Below, in pieces: positions 8,344 to 16,112 of a stretch of DNA of 64,000 nucleotides. How positions within the stretch are numbered: position 1 is the first letter of the stretch; every line of letters starts with the position of its first letter. The position numbers and the translations under genes were made by a program. The notes beneath the pieces are model-generated. The model was not told where the DNA came from and made no database searches. It was given only the letters and a program-made list of their open reading frames with translations. Where the stretch lies: contig NZ_JBFBVU010000001.1 in NCBI RefSeq assembly GCF_040689105.1, positions 62,001 to 126,000 of the forward strand, read 5' to 3'. Origin of the DNA: Meridianimarinicoccus marinus (GTDB lineage Bacteria; Pseudomonadota; Alphaproteobacteria; Rhodobacterales; Rhodobacteraceae).

Positions 8344-9605
8344 CCCCTGCGGCGCGGCTGGCGGCGGCGCTGGCGGCGCTGCCGCAGGGCGCGCCGCAAA
8401 GGATCGGCGTGGCGGTCTCGGGCGGCGGCGATTCCATGGCGCTGTTGCATCTGCTGGCTGACTGGGCGCGCGGGAACGCCTGTGATCTGGCGGTGGTCAC
8501 CGTGGATCACGGGTTGCGCCCGGAAGCCGCCGACGAGGCCGCGCTGGTGCAGCAGGCCGCGCGAAACTTGAACCTTCCGCATGACATCCTGCGCTGGACC
8601 GATGCGGACGGCGACAGCGGCAATCTGGCGGCGCGGGCCCGCACCGCGCGGCTGGACCTGATCGCCGGCTGGGCGCGGCAGCGCGGCATCGCGCAGGTGG
8701 CGCTGGCCCACACCCGCGACGATCAGGCGGAAACCGTGCTGCTGCGGCTGGCGCGCGGCTCGGGCGTCGATGGGCTGTCGGCGATGGCGCCAAACCGTCC
8801 CGATGCGGCGCGCGGTGTCACCTGGTTGCGCCCGCTGTTGCAGGTCCGGCGGGCCGAGTTGCGGGATGAACTGACCCGGCGCGATCAGTCCTGGGCGGAA
8901 GATCCCAGCAATGCCGACCGTCGCTTCGACCGGGTGCGCGCACGGGCGCTGCTGGCCGACCCGCCGCTGCCGGGGCTGGAGGTCGACCGGTTGGCCGAAA
9001 CCGCCACCCGCATGGCCGCCGCCCGCGCGGTTCTGGCGGATCTGGCCGTTACAGCCGCCGCCCGGTTGGCCGGATCCGAGGCCGGGGTGCTGCATCTTGA
9101 CGCCGCCGGGCTGGCGGATCTGCCTGACGAGACCCGCTGGCGGCTGCTGTCCGGGGCGCTGTGCACCATTGCAGGCACCGCCTACCGCCCCCGCCTGTCG
9201 GCGCTGCAACAGGCCGATGCACAGGCGGCGGCGGGCAAGGTCGCGGCCCTGCACGGCTGTCTTCTGGTGCCGGCGCGCGGGCGGCTGTGGATCACCCGCG
9301 AACCCTCGGCTTTGCCCCCCGAACCGCTGCCGGTCAGCCTGTGGGATGGCCGCTGGAAGATCGAGGGCGCTTTCGACCCGGAGATCATCGTCGCGCCGCT
9401 GGGCGAACCCGGCCTTGCGCGCTTCCCGCAATGGCGCGAAATGGGGCTTCCCTTCGCGGTGGCGCAGGCGCTTCCGGGCCTGTGGTGGGACGGCGATCTG
9501 CTGGCCGCGCCGGCGGTTCCGGGGGCCCAAACAGGGGCGCCGCAATGGCGCGCCACGGCCCAATCAAGGTTAACCGCGTTCGCCGCAGTGCTGAAACCTG
9601 ATTGA
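8340..9605 (+). CDS. tilS: tRNA(Ile)-lysidine synthase
   Basis: A 421-residue enzyme starting at GTG, which overlaps the cpoB stop. The PP-loop SGGGDS at residues 27-32 binds ATP, and the N-terminal ATPase domain continues to about 210 with DHGLRPEA and HTRDDQAETVLLRLARG. The enzyme adds lysine to C34 of the CAU-anticodon tRNA-Ile so that it reads AUA codons, and is essential in most bacteria. The C-terminal part is less conserved. Confidence 0.93.
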   Translation: MTPAARLAAALAALPQGAPQRIGVAVSGGGDSMALLHLLADWARGNACDLAVVTVDHGLRPEAADEAALVQQAARNLNLPHDILRWTDADGDSGNLAARARTARLDLIAGWARQRGIAQVALAHTRDDQAETVLLRLARGSGVDGLSAMAPNRPDAARGVTWLRPLLQVRRAELRDELTRRDQSWAEDPSNADRRFDRVRARALLADPPLPGLEVDRLAETATRMAAARAVLADLAVTAAARLAGSEAGVLHLDAAGLADLPDETRWRLLSGALCTIAGTAYRPRLSALQQADAQAAAGKVAALHGCLLVPARGRLWITREPSALPPEPLPVSLWDGRWKIEGAFDPEIIVAPLGEPGLARFPQWREMGLPFAVAQALPGLWWDGDLLAAPAVPGAQTGAPQWRATAQSRLTAFAAVLKPD

Positions 9606-9629
9606 ACTGGCGCGTGGGTTCCTTATCTT
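9602..9629 (+). promoter_or_regulatory. possible ftsH promoter
   Basis: TTGAAC at 9602-9607 and TATCTT at 9624-9629 are separated by 16 nt in the tilS-ftsH gap. The arrangement loosely resembles a heat-shock (RpoH-type) promoter, which would fit the usual ftsH regulation. The match is imperfect and the -35 overlaps the tilS stop region. Confidence 0.35.
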
Positions 9630-9641
9630 AAGGGGAAGACT

Positions 9642-9657
9642 TGCGGCCATTGCCGCA
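9642..9657 (+). other. leader hairpin before ftsH
   Basis: TGCGGC, a 4-nt loop and GCCGCA form a perfect 6-bp stem ending 5 nt before the ftsH Shine-Dalgarno. There is no T-run, so it could be a leader structure or a weak terminator of the tilS transcript. Confidence 0.35.
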
Positions 9658-9675
9658 TCCACAAAGGAGATCCCC

Positions 9676-11595
9676 TTGGGAAACGCTCGTAATATCGCCT
9701 TCTGGGTGGTGCTGTTCCTGCTGATTCTTGCGCTGTTCAACCTGTTCTCGGGTGGCCAGTCGACGATGTCGTCGCGGTCGATCAGCTATTCCGACTTCGT
9801 GCAGGCTGTCGAAAACAAAGAGGTCAGCTCTGTCACCCTGGATGGCGAGAAGGTTCTGTTCCGCGGCAATGACGGGCAGGACTATGTCACGATCGTGCCC
9901 CAGGGCAGCCAGGTCGCCGACATGCTGATCGTCAACGAGGTCGCCGTCAGCGCGCGCCCGCAGGAGCAGTCGGGCTTCACAACCCTGCTGATGACCTTCC
10001 TGCCATTCCTGCTGCTGATCGGCGTCTGGATCTACTTCATGAACCGGATGCAGGGCGGTGGACGCGGTGGCGCCATGGGCTTTGGCAAATCCAAGGCCAA
10101 GCTGCTGACCGAAAAGCACGGGCGTGTCACATTCGACGACGTGGCGGGCATCGACGAGGCCAAGGAAGAACTGGAAGAAATCGTCGAATTCCTGCGCAAT
10201 CCGCAGAAATTTTCCCGTCTGGGCGGCAAAATCCCGAAAGGCGCCCTGCTGGTCGGCCCTCCGGGCACCGGTAAGACGCTGCTGGCACGCGCCATCGCGG
10301 GCGAAGCGGGCGTGCCCTTCTTCACCATTTCGGGCTCGGATTTCGTGGAAATGTTCGTCGGTGTCGGCGCCTCACGCGTTCGTGACATGTTCGAACAGGC
10401 CAAGAAAAACGCCCCCTGCATCGTCTTCATCGACGAGATCGACGCCGTGGGCCGGTCCCGTGGCGTGGGCTATGGCGGCGGCAACGACGAGCGCGAACAG
10501 ACCCTGAACCAGTTGCTGGTCGAAATGGACGGCTTCGAGGCCAACGAGGGCATCATCATCGTCGCGGCCACCAACCGTCCCGACGTGCTGGACCCGGCGC
10601 TGCTGCGTCCTGGCCGCTTCGACCGTCAGGTGCAGGTACCCAATCCCGACATCAAGGGCCGCGAGAAAATTCTGGGTGTGCACGCCCGCAAGGTGCCGCT
10701 GGGCCCCGACGTGGATCTGCGCATCATCGCGCGCGGCACGCCGGGCTTCTCGGGTGCCGATCTGGCCAACCTCGTGAACGAATCAGCCCTGATGGCGGCG
10801 CGCGTCGGACGGCGCTTCGTGACCATGGAGGATTTCGAAAGCGCCAAGGACAAGGTGATGATGGGGGCCGAGCGCCGATCCATGGTCATGAGCGAGGACG
10901 AAAAGAAGCTGACGGCCTATCACGAGGCCGGGCACGCGGTGGTGGGGCTGTATGTTCCGCAGCATGATCCGATCCACAAGGCGACGATCATCCCGCGCGG
11001 CCGGGCGCTGGGTCTGGTGATGTCGCTGCCGGAACGCGATCAGCTGAGCGTCACCTACACCAAGTACAAGTCCAAGATCGCCATGGCGATGGGCGGCAAG
11101 GTGGCCGAGGAGCTGATCTTCGGGAAGGAAAACGTGACCTCGGGCGCGGCATCGGACATTCAGCAGGTGTCGCGCATCGCGCGGGCCATGGTGACCCAGT
11201 TCGGCTTCTCGGACGACCTGGGCAATATCGATTATGCCAACGAACAGGAAAGCTTCCTGGGACCGTACCAGGGCCAGTCGAACGTCTCGCCGGAAACACA
11301 GCGGCGCATCGACGAGGAAGTGCGCAAGCTGGTGGACGAAGGCTATGAGGTGGCCAAGCGCATCCTGACAGAGCATGCCGAAGAGCATCATCGTCTGGCC
11401 GAGGCGCTGCTGGAATACGAGACCCTGACCGGGTCGGAGATCACCAAGGCGATGGCAGGCGAGCCGCTGAACCGGGGCGAGGATGACGACAACACGCCTT
11501 CGGGCAATGCGCCGTCGATTACCGCCATTCCCAAGACCAAACCGCGCAACAAGCCCGGCGGCGAGAACGGGATGGAGCCTGAACCTTCGAGCTGA
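9676..11595 (+). CDS. ftsH: FtsH, membrane ATP-dependent zinc metalloprotease
   Basis: A 639-residue protein starting at TTG, set 6-7 nt after the strong Shine-Dalgarno AAAGGAGA and giving the normal family N-terminus. Two membrane helices (about 8-25 and 103-122) flank a periplasmic domain. The AAA domain has Walker A GPPGTGKT (194-201), Walker B FIDEID (251-256) and an intact SRH (ATNRPDVLDPALLRPGRFDR). The zinc motif HEAGH is at 416-420. It degrades membrane proteins and short-lived regulators such as RpoH. A terminator follows the gene. Confidence 0.97.
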   Translation: MGNARNIAFWVVLFLLILALFNLFSGGQSTMSSRSISYSDFVQAVENKEVSSVTLDGEKVLFRGNDGQDYVTIVPQGSQVADMLIVNEVAVSARPQEQSGFTTLLMTFLPFLLLIGVWIYFMNRMQGGGRGGAMGFGKSKAKLLTEKHGRVTFDDVAGIDEAKEELEEIVEFLRNPQKFSRLGGKIPKGALLVGPPGTGKTLLARAIAGEAGVPFFTISGSDFVEMFVGVGASRVRDMFEQAKKNAPCIVFIDEIDAVGRSRGVGYGGGNDEREQTLNQLLVEMDGFEANEGIIIVAATNRPDVLDPALLRPGRFDRQVQVPNPDIKGREKILGVHARKVPLGPDVDLRIIARGTPGFSGADLANLVNESALMAARVGRRFVTMEDFESAKDKVMMGAERRSMVMSEDEKKLTAYHEAGHAVVGLYVPQHDPIHKATIIPRGRALGLVMSLPERDQLSVTYTKYKSKIAMAMGGKVAEELIFGKENVTSGAASDIQQVSRIARAMVTQFGFSDDLGNIDYANEQESFLGPYQGQSNVSPETQRRIDEEVRKLVDEGYEVAKRILTEHAEEHHRLAEALLEYETLTGSEITKAMAGEPLNRGEDDDNTPSGNAPSITAIPKTKPRNKPGGENGMEPEPSS

Positions 11596-11617
11596 TCCCC
11601 ACCGGACCCGACAATTC

Positions 11618-11658
11618 GACCCCTCGCTGCCCCACCGGGCCGCGGGGGGTCTTTTTTT
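11618..11658 (+). terminator. intrinsic terminator after ftsH
   Basis: GACCCC at 11618-11623 pairs with GGGGTC at 11646-11651, with further GC pairing possible in the loop, followed directly by seven T residues (11652-11658). It begins 22 nt after the ftsH stop and is the only hairpin in the window with a classical long T-run. Confidence 0.8.
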
Positions 11659-11662
11659 GCGC

Positions 11663-11680
11663 CGGTACGGCGCGGTACGG
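11663..11680 (+). repeat. CGGTACGG direct repeat upstream of fhs
   Basis: Two copies of CGGTACGG start exactly 10 bp apart (11663 and 11673), one helical turn, right after the ftsH terminator and about 120 nt before the fhs start. The spacing suggests a possible regulator-binding site, but no regulator is known to me for this sequence. Confidence 0.4.
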
Positions 11681-11801
11681 GCAAATCTGGCGCATCCCAT
11701 TTTCGCCATGTCGGAAATGCGCCTCCCCGCCGGGGTCAGGCGCAGTATGGCTGGAGGCAGGGGCGCGCCAGCGCCGGGAAGATCAGGGCGGAGAACAGGA
11801 C

Positions 11802-13478
11802 ATGGGTTTCAAGACCGACATCGAAATCGCACGGGAAGCCAGCAAGAAACCCATTCAACAGATCGGGGCGGGGCTGGGCATTCCCGAAGACAGTCTGATC
11901 CCCTTCGGCCATGACAAGGCCAAGGTGGCGGCTGAGTTCATCGCCGGAGTACAGGATCGCCCCAACGGCAAGCTGATCCTCGTCACCGCCATCAACCCGA
12001 CGCCGGCGGGCGAGGGCAAGACCACCACCACCGTGGGGCTGGGCGACGGGCTGAACGCCATCGGCAAGAACGCGGCGATCTGCATTCGCGAGGCCTCGCT
12101 GGGGCCGTGTTTCGGGATGAAGGGCGGGGCCGCGGGCGGCGGCTATGCACAGGTGGTGCCGATGGAGGACATGAACCTGCATTTCACCGGCGATTTCCAC
12201 GCCATCACCTCGGCCCACAACCTGCTGTCGGCGATGATCGACAATCACATCTACTGGGGCAACAAGCTGGAGATCGACGAGCGGCGGGTGGTCTGGCGCC
12301 GGGTCATGGACATGAACGACCGGGCGCTACGGGACATCGTCACCTCGCTGGGCGGGGTGTCCAACGGCTTTCCGCGCCAGACCGGGTTCGACATCACCGT
12401 CGCCTCCGAGGTGATGGCGATCCTGTGCCTATCCAACGATCTGGACGATCTGCAGCGGCGGCTGGGCGATATCATCGTCGCCTATACCCGCGACCGCGCG
12501 CCGATCTACTGCCGCGACATCAAGGCCGACGGTGCGATGACGGTGCTGTTGCAGCAGGCAATGCAGCCGAACCTCGTGCAGACGCTGGAAAACAACCCGG
12601 CCTTCGTCCACGGTGGCCCCTTTGCCAATATCGCCCATGGCTGCAATTCGGTCGTGGCCACCACCACGGCGCTGAAACTGGCCGATTACGTGGTCACCGA
12701 GGCCGGGTTCGGCGCCGATCTAGGGGCCGAGAAGTTCATGAACATCAAGTGCCGCAAGGCCGGGCTGGCGCCCGACTGCGTGGTGCTGGTGGCCACGGTG
12801 CGGGCGATGAAGATGAACGGCGGCGTGGCCAAAGTGGATCTGGGGGCCGAGAATGTCGACGCGGTCAAGGCGGGCTGCGCCAACCTGGGCCGTCACATCG
12901 GCAATCTGAAATCCTTCGGCGTGCCGGTGGTGGTGGCGATCAACCATTTCACCGGCGATACCGAGGCCGAGGTGCAGGCGGTGCTGGATTACGTCCGCAC
13001 GCAGGGCTCCGAGGCGCATGTGTGCAGGCATTGGGCCGAAGGGTCGGCCGGGATCACCGGGCTGGCCACACGGGTGGCCCAGATCGCCGACAGTGGCGTG
13101 TCGCAGTTCTCGCCGCTTTATCCCGACGACATGCGGCTGTTCCAGAAGATCGAAACCATCGCCAAGCGCATCTATCGCGCCGACGAGGTTCTGGCCGACA
13201 AGAAGATCCGCGACCAGCTGCGCGCCTGGGAAGAGGCCGGGTTCGGAAACCTGCCGGTGTGCATGGCCAAGACCCAGTACAGTTTCTCGACCGACCCGAA
13301 CCTGCGCGGTGCGCCCACCGGCCATTCGCTGCCGGTGCGCGAGGTGCGCCTGTCCGCCGGGGCCGGGTTCATCGTGGTGATCTGCGGCGAAATCATGACC
13401 ATGCCGGGCCTGCCCAGCGTGCCAAGCGCCGAGGCCATCATGCTGAACGATGCCGGCCAGATCGACGGGCTGTTCTGA
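11802..13478 (+). CDS. fhs: formate-tetrahydrofolate ligase
   Basis: A 558-residue enzyme with the family P-loop-like motif TPAGEGKTTTT (from about residue 67) and long conserved stretches such as NLHFTGDFHAI and GFGADLGAEKF. It makes 10-formyl-THF from formate, THF and ATP. Together with FolD downstream it links formate to the 5,10-methylene-THF pool, a route used by Roseobacter-group bacteria to handle methyl groups and formate. ATG at 11802 follows an AGGA-type ribosome site. Confidence 0.97.
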   Translation: MGFKTDIEIAREASKKPIQQIGAGLGIPEDSLIPFGHDKAKVAAEFIAGVQDRPNGKLILVTAINPTPAGEGKTTTTVGLGDGLNAIGKNAAICIREASLGPCFGMKGGAAGGGYAQVVPMEDMNLHFTGDFHAITSAHNLLSAMIDNHIYWGNKLEIDERRVVWRRVMDMNDRALRDIVTSLGGVSNGFPRQTGFDITVASEVMAILCLSNDLDDLQRRLGDIIVAYTRDRAPIYCRDIKADGAMTVLLQQAMQPNLVQTLENNPAFVHGGPFANIAHGCNSVVATTTALKLADYVVTEAGFGADLGAEKFMNIKCRKAGLAPDCVVLVATVRAMKMNGGVAKVDLGAENVDAVKAGCANLGRHIGNLKSFGVPVVVAINHFTGDTEAEVQAVLDYVRTQGSEAHVCRHWAEGSAGITGLATRVAQIADSGVSQFSPLYPDDMRLFQKIETIAKRIYRADEVLADKKIRDQLRAWEEAGFGNLPVCMAKTQYSFSTDPNLRGAPTGHSLPVREVRLSAGAGFIVVICGEIMTMPGLPSVPSAEAIMLNDAGQIDGLF

Positions 13479-13552
13479 GCGATTTGGCCGGTGGTGCGTC
13501 TGGAAACGGCGTTGTAGAAGCGGGCAGAAGCCAGTTTCGGAGCGCCGCCGCC

Positions 13553-13855
13553 ATGCAAGACCCAGCCGACTGCCAGACCATGACCGAGCTGCGGGTGGTC
13601 ATCGACGGGCTGGACCGCGAGCTTGTGCGGCTGCTGGCGCGGCGGCAGGCCTGCATCGACCGCGCCATCGCCCTGAAACCCGCCGAAGGGTTGCCCGCCC
13701 GCATCCCCGACCGGGTCGAGGATGTGGTGGCCAAGGTGCGGGCCGAGGCCACGCGCAACGGCGTCGATCCCGACCTGCTGGAGACGCTCTGGCGGCAGTT
13801 GATCGACTGGTCGATTGCCCGCGAGGCACGCGTTTTGGGCGATGACGGCGGCTGA
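13553..13855 (+). CDS. small chorismate mutase (AroQ class)
   Basis: A 100-residue all-helical protein resembling monofunctional AroQ chorismate mutases or the related isochorismate-pyruvate lyases: ELRVVIDGLDRELVRLLARRQACI, split here at LDRELVRLLARRQ, gives helix 1 with the active-site Arg and Asp/Glu pattern, and WRQLIDWSIAREAR forms the last helix. ATG at 13553 is chosen; an ATG at 13580 (before TELRVV) is an alternative. The longer frame upstream is a shadow of fhs. The family converts chorismate to prephenate. It sits 74 nt after fhs and 81 nt before folD. Confidence 0.8.
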   Translation: MQDPADCQTMTELRVVIDGLDRELVRLLARRQACIDRAIALKPAEGLPARIPDRVEDVVAKVRAEATRNGVDPDLLETLWRQLIDWSIAREARVLGDDGG

Positions 13856-13936
13856 GAGTGTACGGGCGCCGGGCGGCCCCGGCGCGTTTTGACGAGGGCC
13901 GGACGGGGTTCGGCGGTGACGAGAGAAGGACATCGC

Positions 13937-14839
13937 ATGGCAGCGACGATCATCGACGGCAAGGCTTTCGCGGCCAGGGTCAGGGGCCAGGTGGCCGAGC
14001 ATGTGGCGCGGCTGAAAGAGGTGCACGGTCTGACCCCCGGTCTGGCCGTCGTGCTGGTGGGGGAGGACCCTGCAAGCCAGGTCTATGTGCGCTCCAAGGG
14101 CAAACAGACGGTCGAGGTCGGGATGGCCTCATTCGAGCACAAACTGCCGGCGGAGACCGATCAGGAGACCCTGATGGCGCTGGTGGAGCAGTTGAACTCC
14201 GACCCTTCGGTGCATGGCATCCTGGTGCAACTGCCTCTGCCGGATCATCTGGACGAGGAGGCGGTGCTCAACGCCATCAACCCGGCCAAGGATGTGGACG
14301 GGTTTCATATCTCGAACGTCGGGCTGCTGGGCACCGGGCAGAAGGCCATGGTGCCCTGCACGCCGCTGGGCTGCCTGATGATGCTGCGCGAACATCATGG
14401 ATCGCTGTCGGGGATGGATGCGGTGGTGATCGGGCGGTCGAACATCGTCGGCAAGCCGATGGCGCAACTGCTGCTGGGCGACAGTTGCACGGTGACCATC
14501 GCGCATTCGCGCACGAAGGATCTGCCCGAAGTGGTGCGCCGCGCCGACATCGTGGTGGCCGCCGTGGGCCGCCCCGAGATGGTGCCGGGCGACTGGATCA
14601 AGCCCGGCGCCAGCGTGATCGACGTCGGCATCAACCGCGTGCCCGCCCCGGAGAAGGGCGACGGCAAGACGCGGCTGGTGGGCGATTGCCAGTTCGACAG
14701 CTGCGCCGAGATTGCCGGAGCGATCACCCCGGTGCCGGGCGGGGTCGGACCGATGACCATCGCCTGCCTGCTGGCCAACACCCTGACCGCGACCTGCCGG
14801 GCCGCCGGTCTGCCCGAGCCGGAGGGGCTGACCGCCTGA
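13937..14839 (+). CDS. folD: FolD, methylene-THF dehydrogenase/cyclohydrolase
   Basis: A 300-residue bifunctional enzyme. ATG at 13937 is preceded by AGAAGGA; an in-frame ATG at 13889 lacks a ribosome site. Signatures are YVRSKGKQTVEVGM with the catalytic lysine, INPAKDVDGFH, the NADP-binding GRSNIVGKPMAQLL and PVPGGVGPMT near the C-terminus. It interconverts 5,10-methylene-THF and 10-formyl-THF, completing the Fhs pathway. Confidence 0.96.
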   Translation: MAATIIDGKAFAARVRGQVAEHVARLKEVHGLTPGLAVVLVGEDPASQVYVRSKGKQTVEVGMASFEHKLPAETDQETLMALVEQLNSDPSVHGILVQLPLPDHLDEEAVLNAINPAKDVDGFHISNVGLLGTGQKAMVPCTPLGCLMMLREHHGSLSGMDAVVIGRSNIVGKPMAQLLLGDSCTVTIAHSRTKDLPEVVRRADIVVAAVGRPEMVPGDWIKPGASVIDVGINRVPAPEKGDGKTRLVGDCQFDSCAEIAGAITPVPGGVGPMTIACLLANTLTATCRAAGLPEPEGLTA

Positions 14840-14898
14840 GCCTGTGGCGGCGGTGGTCGGCTTTGGTCTGGCAGCTGGGTCTCTGGTGCGGGGAGGGT

Positions 14899-14930
14899 GC
14901 CTCCGGCGGGAGTATTTTTGCCAAGAAAAA
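14899..14930 (+). repeat. dispersed intergenic element, copy A
   Basis: The core GAGTATTTTTGCCAAGAAAAA is preceded by GCCTCCGGCGG, the longest copy in the window. It lies between the convergent folD and paaI-like genes. Copies B-D share the same ~21-bp core. Confidence 0.7.
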
Positions 14931-14945
14931 TTGCAGGTCAGTTCG

Positions 14946-15383
14946 TCAGGCTACAGGCACTGGGATCATGGTGCCTTGCAGCAGAGCAATTTCGATCTTG
15001 CTGCCGTCGTCCTGAAGGGCGGCGACACTGGCCTGCACCACGATCAGGAGGCGGCCCGGGCGGATGACCCTGCCGGTGGCGACCATCGCCGTGCCGCGCG
15101 CCGGGGCGAGCAGGTTGATCTTCATCTCGACCGTCAGCACCTCGCTGCCCTCGGGCAACGTGGAAAGGGCAGCATAGCCCGCCGCGCTGTCGCCAAGCGC
15201 GAAGGTCAGCCCGGCATGGCCGTGCCCGTGCTGTTGCAGGGCCGTCGGCAGGATCGGTGCGGTGATTTCGCAGTGGCCGGGGGCAAGGCCGGTCAGCCGT
15301 GCACCGAAGCTGTGCATCAGGGTCTGGCGGTCAAAGCTGGCGCGGATTGCCTGTTCGACCGCTGCGGGCAGGGCTGTGGTCAT
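14946..15383 (-). CDS. PaaI-like hot-dog thioesterase
   Basis: A 145-residue single hot-dog domain with the PaaI-type segment QHGHGHAGLTFALGDSAAGYAA around residues 50-70 (His and Asp near the active site). The family hydrolyses acyl-CoA esters, often phenylacetyl-CoA derivatives. The start overlaps the end of pdeM by 4 nt, so it is the last gene of the helicase-pdeM unit, a partner that gives no clue to its substrate. Confidence 0.8.
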   Translation of the reverse strand: MTTALPAAVEQAIRASFDRQTLMHSFGARLTGLAPGHCEITAPILPTALQQHGHGHAGLTFALGDSAAGYAALSTLPEGSEVLTVEMKINLLAPARGTAMVATGRVIRPGRLLIVVQASVAALQDDGSKIEIALLQGTMIPVPVA

Positions 15384-16063
15384 GCGGGGCAGGACTTCTG
15401 TTTGCGGCGCGGCATGGGGACCGCGTGGGCGGATTTGCCGGTCAGGATGGCGCGGGCCTCAGGGCCCATCAGCCGGTCCAGTTCCGGCGCGGTGCTGGGC
15501 AAGCCGCCGGTGTAGGTGCCGAAGGCCGGCAGGATGATCCGGGCGCTGTCGACCAGAAAGCAGGGGCGCGAGACCGAGGTGCCGCGCAGGCCCAGCCGCG
15601 CCTTGGGGTGGTAATGGCCCGAGACCTCGCCGCTGGCCGGGGTGGCGATATGGCGGAAGCTGAGGGGGCCGAGGCTGGTTTCCGCGCGATGGGTGCCGGG
15701 CAGCTCCAGCGGCCCGGGGTCATGGTTGCCCTCGACCCAGGTCCAGTCGCGCCCGGCGATCAGGCGGGTGAGCCAGAGGGTGAGATCTTCTTCCAGATCC
15801 CGCGCCGCAGTGCGGTCGTCGAAACTGTCGCCCAGGCAGATCACCCGGCGGGCGCCGGTGCGGTCCAGTTCTGTCTCCAGCCGTGCCAGCGTGTCGTGGC
15901 TTTCGTAGGGCGGCAACATCGAGCCGCCGCGCCGCGCGATGCGGTCGGATTTGCCAAGGTGCAGGTCCGACACCACCAGCAGGTGTTCAGCGGGCCACCA
16001 GAGCGCACCGGAGGGGCGGGCGCGCAGGGCCGCGCCGTGGAAGGAGAAGTGATGATCGTTCAT
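15380..16063 (-). CDS. pdeM: PdeM, ligase-associated metallophosphoesterase
   Basis: A 227-residue calcineurin-like phosphoesterase with all metal motifs: VVSDLHLGK, CLGDSFDD, EGNHDPG and GHYHPKARL. The pattern matches the 'ligase-associated DNA damage response endonuclease PdeM'. ATG at 16063 is chosen (NDHHFSF start); an ATG five codons upstream (16078) is possible. It lies 49 nt after the helicase with which it is usually co-inherited. The expected ATP-dependent ligase and exonuclease are not adjacent. Confidence 0.85.
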   Translation of the reverse strand: MNDHHFSFHGAALRARPSGALWWPAEHLLVVSDLHLGKSDRIARRGGSMLPPYESHDTLARLETELDRTGARRVICLGDSFDDRTAARDLEEDLTLWLTRLIAGRDWTWVEGNHDPGPLELPGTHRAETSLGPLSFRHIATPASGEVSGHYHPKARLGLRGTSVSRPCFLVDSARIILPAFGTYTGGLPSTAPELDRLMGPEARAILTGKSAHAVPMPRRKQKSCPA

Positions 16064-16112
16064 GCTTCGTTCTGGCATCGGTGCAGGGTCCTGCGCAAGA
16101 GATTCGGTGGCC

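Noticed and set aside
12107..13552. Long N-terminal extension of the chorismate mutase frame
   Set aside because: It is a shadow of fhs; only the last 100 codons after 13553 show a family pattern.
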